64,000 nucleotides of DNA, taken from assembly GCA_947169245.1 (NCBI GenBank), contig CAMVPA010000009.1, forward strand, positions 1 to 64,000, in the 5' to 3' direction. The position numbers were made by a program, and so were the translations under genes. Position 1 is the first letter of the stretch; the number at the start of each line of letters is the position of its first letter. Under the pieces are notes generated by a model. That model did no database searches. It saw nothing but the letters and a program-made list of their open reading frames with translations, and was not told where the DNA came from. Of this stretch, positions 60,709 to 64,000 are shown in pieces. The stretch is from an uncultured Prevotellaceae bacterium. Its GTDB lineage: Bacteria > Bacteroidota > Bacteroidia > Bacteroidales > Bacteroidaceae.

Positions 60709-62829
60709 ATTGTCACCATAGTATATTCGGTTATGGCGGCCGTGCTCCTCAGTGGGTGCGGCGGCGTTGACCAGGCTCTAAAGAAAGGTGACAAGTTCTA
60801 TGCCCTGGGCGAATATTACGACGCGGCGGAACAATACAAGAAGGCATACGCCAAGACACCGGCCAAAGACCGTGCCTCACGCGGACAGCGGGCGCTGAAG
60901 ATGGGCGACTGCTACCGCCGCATCAACTACACCCAGAAAGCCATTGCGGCCTACAACAACGCCGTACGCTTCCATCAGGCCGACACCACGGCCCTGCTAC
61001 AGCTGGCACAGCTACAGCTGAAAAACGGCTCCTACAAGGAGGCCGAGAAGACGTTCCTGCAACTCCTTGACAGCCTGGGCACCACAGAGTCAAGCCTCTC
61101 ACGCCCCACCTCCGACCTCTCACCTCTCCCCTCTCCCCTCCTGCCTCTTGTGAAATCGGGGCTGGAGTCGGCGCGCATGGCGCCACAGTGGAGAGCCGCC
61201 GGCTCGAAGTACACGGTGAAGCGACAGGACTTGTTCAACTCGCGACGCGCCGAGTACTCGCCCATGCTGAGCGGCGAAGACTTCGACCAGCTGTTCTTCA
61301 CGTCGACGCGCAACCAGGCGCAGGGCGACGAGCTGAGCGGCATCACAGGAACTAAGAACGCCGACATCTTCTATGCACAAAAGGACGACAAGGGGAAGTG
61401 GCAGAAGCCTGTGACCATCGACTCGGAACTGAACTCGCCAATGGACGAGGGAGCATGCTCATTCTCACCCGACGGCAAAACCATGTACCTGACACAGTGT
61501 AAGACCGACCCATCCTATCCGCGCTATGCCACCATCGCCACCGCCCAGCGCAGCGACGCCTCGTGGAGCAAGCCGACGGAGCTGGCCATTGCCAAGGACA
61601 CGCTGTCAACCTTTGCCCATCCCGCGGTGTCGCCCGACGGACTGTGGCTCTACTTCGTCAGCGACATGCCTGGCGGACTGGGCGGCTACGACATCTGGCG
61701 CGCCGAGCTGACGACTAACGGCGTGGGGGCCGTCGAGAACCTGGGCGAGCCCGTCAATACCCCGGGCGACGAGATGTTCCCGACCTTCCGTCCCAACGGC
61801 GACCTCTATTTCTCCAGCAACGGACATCCCGGATTCGGCGGTCTGGATATCTTCATTGCGTCCCCTCTTTCGTCCCCCGGGGGGGACACTAAAGCCCACA
61901 ACTCAAATGAAGCCCCCATGGGGACAGTATGGGGAGCCTGCACCATTGAGCATCCCGGTTTCCCCCTGAACTCCCAAGGCGACGACTTCGGCATGACATT
62001 CGAGGGGCTGCACAACCGCGGCTACTTCTGCTCGAACCGCGGCGATGCCCGCGGCTGGGACCACATCTACTCGTTTGAGAAGTCGGAGGTGCTGGTGACG
62101 GTCAAGGGCTGGGTCTACGAGCAGGACGGCTACGAGCTGCCAGCCGGCCAGGTCTTCATGGTGGGCAATGACGGCACGAACAAGCGTCTGAGCGTGAAGG
62201 GCGACGGCTCGTTCACGGAGGAGATAGAGCTCGGAGTCGACTACCTGTTCCTCGGAACGTGCAAGGGCTACCTGAACCACAAGGAGGAGCTACGCGTCGA
62301 TACGGCAACAGTGTCAAACGAGTATACGCTACAGTTCCCGCTGGCCAACATTTCGGCTCCCGTGCTGATAGAGAACATCTTCTACGATTTCGATAAAGCA
62401 ACACTGCGCCCCGAGTCGCAGACGGCACTCAACGAGCTGGTCAACCTGTTGAACGAGAACTCGAATGTGACCATCGAGCTGAGCGCCCACACGGACTACA
62501 AGGGTTCGGCACAGTATAACGAGCGATTGTCACAACGCCGCGCCGAGGCTGTGGTCAACTACCTCATTGAGCATGGCATAGCCGCCGACCGTCTGACGCC
62601 CAAGGGCTACGGCAAGTCAAAGCCGAAGACCATCAAGAAGAAAGTGGCGGCTAAATATCCGTTCCTCAAGGAGGGCGACGTGCTGACCGAGGAATTTGTC
62701 ACCGCACTGAAAGACAAGGAGCAGCAGGAGCAGTGCAACCAGCTGAACCGCCGCACGGAATTCATCGTGCTGCGCACCACCTATGGTATGTTCGACGAGA
62801 GCGGACAGCTGAAAGGCAACACTAAATAA
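60700..62829 (+). CDS. porE: PorE-like OmpA-family lipoprotein
   Basis: A 709-residue outer-membrane-associated lipoprotein (lipobox LLSGC, Cys20). The order TPR-like helices (about 25-150), beta-propeller with PD40-like repeats such as DEGACSFSPDGKTMY and HPAVSPDGLWLYFVSD (about 170-450), a carboxypeptidase-regulatory-like beta domain (about 465-550), and an OmpA peptidoglycan-binding domain (about 560-700, IFYDFDKATLRPES, LSAHTDYKGS, RRAEAVVNYL) is that of PorE, a type IX secretion accessory protein. Two repeat inserts interrupt it: nt 61087-61150 and nt 61863-61930. The 3' end overlaps the convergent DUF5056-like gene by 8 bases. Confidence 0.85.
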   Translation: MRKIVTIVYSVMAAVLLSGCGGVDQALKKGDKFYALGEYYDAAEQYKKAYAKTPAKDRASRGQRALKMGDCYRRINYTQKAIAAYNNAVRFHQADTTALLQLAQLQLKNGSYKEAEKTFLQLLDSLGTTESSLSRPTSDLSPLPSPLLPLVKSGLESARMAPQWRAAGSKYTVKRQDLFNSRRAEYSPMLSGEDFDQLFFTSTRNQAQGDELSGITGTKNADIFYAQKDDKGKWQKPVTIDSELNSPMDEGACSFSPDGKTMYLTQCKTDPSYPRYATIATAQRSDASWSKPTELAIAKDTLSTFAHPAVSPDGLWLYFVSDMPGGLGGYDIWRAELTTNGVGAVENLGEPVNTPGDEMFPTFRPNGDLYFSSNGHPGFGGLDIFIASPLSSPGGDTKAHNSNEAPMGTVWGACTIEHPGFPLNSQGDDFGMTFEGLHNRGYFCSNRGDARGWDHIYSFEKSEVLVTVKGWVYEQDGYELPAGQVFMVGNDGTNKRLSVKGDGSFTEEIELGVDYLFLGTCKGYLNHKEELRVDTATVSNEYTLQFPLANISAPVLIENIFYDFDKATLRPESQTALNELVNLLNENSNVTIELSAHTDYKGSAQYNERLSQRRAEAVVNYLIEHGIAADRLTPKGYGKSKPKTIKKKVAAKYPFLKEGDVLTEEFVTALKDKEQQEQCNQLNRRTEFIVLRTTYGMFDESGQLKGNTK
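61087..61150 (+). repeat. cctctcacc repeat insert inside the porE-like gene
   Basis: Tandem cctctcacctctcccctctcc units encode a Ser/Pro/Leu-rich stretch between the TPR and propeller domains. They match the spacer repeat at 34769-34838. Confidence 0.7.
61863..61930 (+). repeat. ccccggggggg element insert inside the porE-like gene
   Basis: cgtcccccgggggggac (hairpin-forming) and aagcccccatgggg flank a short Asn/Ser stretch; the encoded SPGGDTKAHNSNEAPMGT lies within the propeller domain. Confidence 0.65.
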
Positions 62830-63163
62830 TACGGTAACGCTCATGGCTGACCTCGCGTCCAAAGAGCTCGGCAAACACAAGCAGCCAGATGACGCCTACC
62901 GAAATGGCCAGCATCAGCAGACCGTGTTGCGTGGGATGTGTCTTGAGCAGCACAAACAATCCGCGAGCCACCAATTGCCAGCCATCGAAGACGATGAACA
63001 GTGCACCTGCTACCGCCACACAGAAGACCGTCCACAAGCGGCTGAGACGCTGTGTTGAGTGACGCGGAATCCGTTCCATCACCCGGTCGCTGAAACCGTT
63101 GTCGGCCACCGTCATCTCGCGGGCTGGCCTGAAGAATTGTTCTAATAATTCGTTATCTGTCAT
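62822..63163 (-). CDS. DUF5056-like small membrane protein
   Basis: A 113-residue protein. The N-terminus LLEQFFRPAREMTVADNGFSDRVMERIP is followed by two hydrophobic segments (WTVFCVAVAGALFIVFDGW and GLLMLAISVGVIWLLVFA). Its ATG overlaps the sigma factor 3' end by 11 bases, so it is translated with it. Proteins of this type (DUF5056) commonly follow ECF sigma genes in Bacteroidetes; an anti-sigma role is plausible but unproven. Confidence 0.75.
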   Translation of the reverse strand: MTDNELLEQFFRPAREMTVADNGFSDRVMERIPRHSTQRLSRLWTVFCVAVAGALFIVFDGWQLVARGLFVLLKTHPTQHGLLMLAISVGVIWLLVFAELFGREVSHERYRII

Positions 63164-63725
63164 AACCGTTTTGTCTTAAGTAGTTAGCTAATTTTTCCTT
63201 GCCGCGGCTGAGGTGCGACTTCACGGTGCCCTCCTTCATCTGGGTGATGCGGGCTATATCCTTGATGTCGTAGCCTTCAATCAGCTGCAGCGTAATGCAC
63301 GTACGTTCCTCGTCTTTCAGCTGCCTTAGGGCAGTACTGATATCCATCTGAAGCGAAGACTGAAGTGTAAAGAGCGAAGAGCCTGCTGCCGCCACGCGGT
63401 CTAACGGGGTTCCCGAAACATCTTGTTCGCTGTTCGTCCTCCCCCTCCCCTTTTCGCTCCTGCAGTGGTCGTACCACACGTTATAGGCTATGCGCGTCAG
63501 CCACGTCAGGAAGCTGGAAGTGCCGCGGTACTGGCCGATGCGGGTATAGGCTTTCAGAAACGTGTCTTGCGCCAGGTCGTCGCTCAACGCCTCGTTACCC
63601 GTCGTCTGGGTGAGGAAGAAGCGCCTGACAGGTGACTGGTATTCACGAACAAGCTGGTCGAAAGCCCGCCTGTTGTGGAACACAGCCACCTGGGTTGCAA
63701 GAGAGATATCGTTGAGCCTACTCAT
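63153..63725 (-). CDS. ECF-type RNA polymerase sigma factor
   Basis: A 190-residue sigma factor. Region 2 carries FDQLVREYQSPVRRFFLTQT, DDLAQDTFLKAYTRI and SSFLTWLTRIAYNVWYDHCR; region 4 carries LRQLKDEERTCITLQLIEGY and EGTVKSHLSRGKEKL. An insert of about 35 residues between them (nt 63343-63455) includes GSSLFTLQSSLQ, a degenerate form of the cttcactctt repeat, and an Arg/Gly/Thr segment. The DUF5056-like gene is translationally coupled downstream; a PspC-domain gene lies upstream on the same strand. Confidence 0.9.
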   Translation of the reverse strand: MSRLNDISLATQVAVFHNRRAFDQLVREYQSPVRRFFLTQTTGNEALSDDLAQDTFLKAYTRIGQYRGTSSFLTWLTRIAYNVWYDHCRSEKGRGRTNSEQDVSGTPLDRVAAAGSSLFTLQSSLQMDISTALRQLKDEERTCITLQLIEGYDIKDIARITQMKEGTVKSHLSRGKEKLANYLRQNGYDR

Positions 63726-63819
63726 CTCTTTTTACCTCTTTACTTTTTTACCTTTTCTCCTTACTCCCTTTACTCCCTTACCTCCCCCCTCCCGTTCGGG
63801 AGGGGCTGGGGGTGGGTAT
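63726..63819. repeat. Pyrimidine-rich spacer with cccctccc/gggagggg hairpin
   Basis: tactccctttactcccttac units followed by cccctcccgttcgggagggg at about 63786-63805 (8-bp perfect stem, loop gttc). It separates the PspC gene and the sigma factor gene. The hairpin is the same type as the inserts in radA and the porE-like gene; it could also stop transcription. Confidence 0.7.
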
Positions 63820-64000
63820 TTATCTTTTCTCGGGCATGACAATCCAGAGGACGATGTAGAAGATGAGTCCGCTAAAGGCGGTAAAGATGGTCAGGAAGGC
63901 ATATGCAATGCGCACCAACACGGGATCGAAGTCAAAGTATTCAGCCAGTCCTCCACAGACGCCGGCAAAGATTCTGTCGTCGACAGAACGCATAAGTCTC
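63820..64000 (-). CDS. PspC-domain small membrane protein, N-terminus cut by window edge
   Basis: From the right edge the frame reads RLMRSVDDRIFAGVCGGLAEYF, then VLVRIAYAFLTIFTAFSGLIFY and IVLWIVMPEKR with TAA at 63820-63822. GVCGGLAEYF and the hydrophobic helix are diagnostic of the PspC domain. The in-frame ATG at 63993 would give 57 residues, but PspC proteins usually start a few residues earlier (KxLxRS...), so the true start is probably just outside the window. PspC-domain proteins associate with membrane stress responses. Confidence 0.85.
   Translation of the reverse strand, partial: RLMRSVDDRIFAGVCGGLAEYFDFDPVLVRIAYAFLTIFTAFSGLIFYIVLWIVMPEKR

Noticed and set aside
1..64000. Integrated phage, plasmid genes or a complete insertion sequence
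   Set aside because: No integrase, portal, terminase, replication protein or terminal inverted repeats were seen; the only transposase-like gene has no flanking ends.

Overview
The window looks like a chromosomal segment of a Bacteroidales bacterium, most likely a Prevotella-type gut or rumen species. Evidence: Bacteroidetes promoters with the -7 box TAnnTTTG precede most transcription units; start regions are A-rich and mostly lack Shine-Dalgarno sequences; marker genes are typical of the group (rprXY, GldB-like and PorE-like lipoproteins, DUF4861, the EF-G2 paralogue, a propeller-type HTCS relative). I saw no rRNA, tRNA, CRISPR array, phage or plasmid module. Coding DNA looks clearly more GC-rich than the AT-rich promoter spacers. 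Only an HUH transposase-like gene and many short dispersed repeats suggest mobile DNA.

Layout. 1-418: repeat-rich leader and promoter. 419-14472: one-directional cluster of secreted plant-polysaccharide enzymes (two pectin methylesterases, a GH3 and a GH43). 14444-16634: GldB-like lipoprotein and a DUF4861 protein, divergent. 16639-25577: minus-strand run with a 59-aa peptide, a large Ig-like repeat protein, a secreted phosphoesterase, a GT2 glycosyltransferase and mtaB. 25759-27739: small lipoprotein with its own promoter and terminator, the rpsF-rpsR-rplI operon, and a small membrane protein. 27787-30102: rprX-rprY. 30270-33461: EF-G2 paralogue coupled to a papain-like lipoprotein, then a DUF4878 lipoprotein. 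33637-34767: hemW. 34833-38847: GH5 mannanase-like, CE7 esterase and GPH sugar symporter operon. 38954-39811: sugar kinase. 39812-40456: repeat-rich spacer related to the one at 1-418. 40457-42790: MscS channel. 42870-49683: kdsA, kdsD, a degenerate HTCS and a cardiolipin-synthase-like gene, apparently one envelope operon. 49738-52882: TPR protein and NMT1-type lipoprotein. 53011-55845: radA and an HUH/REP-type transposase fused to a DprA-like domain. 55974-58580: sodium:solute symporter and porin. 58754-62829: topB and porE-like gene. 62822-64000: DUF5056-like protein, ECF sigma factor and a partial PspC-domain gene.

The most interesting points are: (1) a membrane-spanning HTCS relative that appears to have lost the phospho-His, the ATPase domain and the receiver Asp while keeping sensor and AraC domains, placed in a Kdo/cardiolipin operon; (2) families of short low-complexity repeats that fill spacers and also sit in frame inside conserved proteins (RadA, HemW, MtaB, PorE, sigma factor, GH3, GH43); (3) a two-locus mosaic element upstream of promoters, in the same window as a REP-type transposase that itself carries an internal repeat array; (4) an 11-bp perfect hairpin covering the porE-like start codon; (5) an EF-G paralogue with altered GTPase motifs; (6) several promoters that place the predicted mRNA start within a few bases of the ATG.
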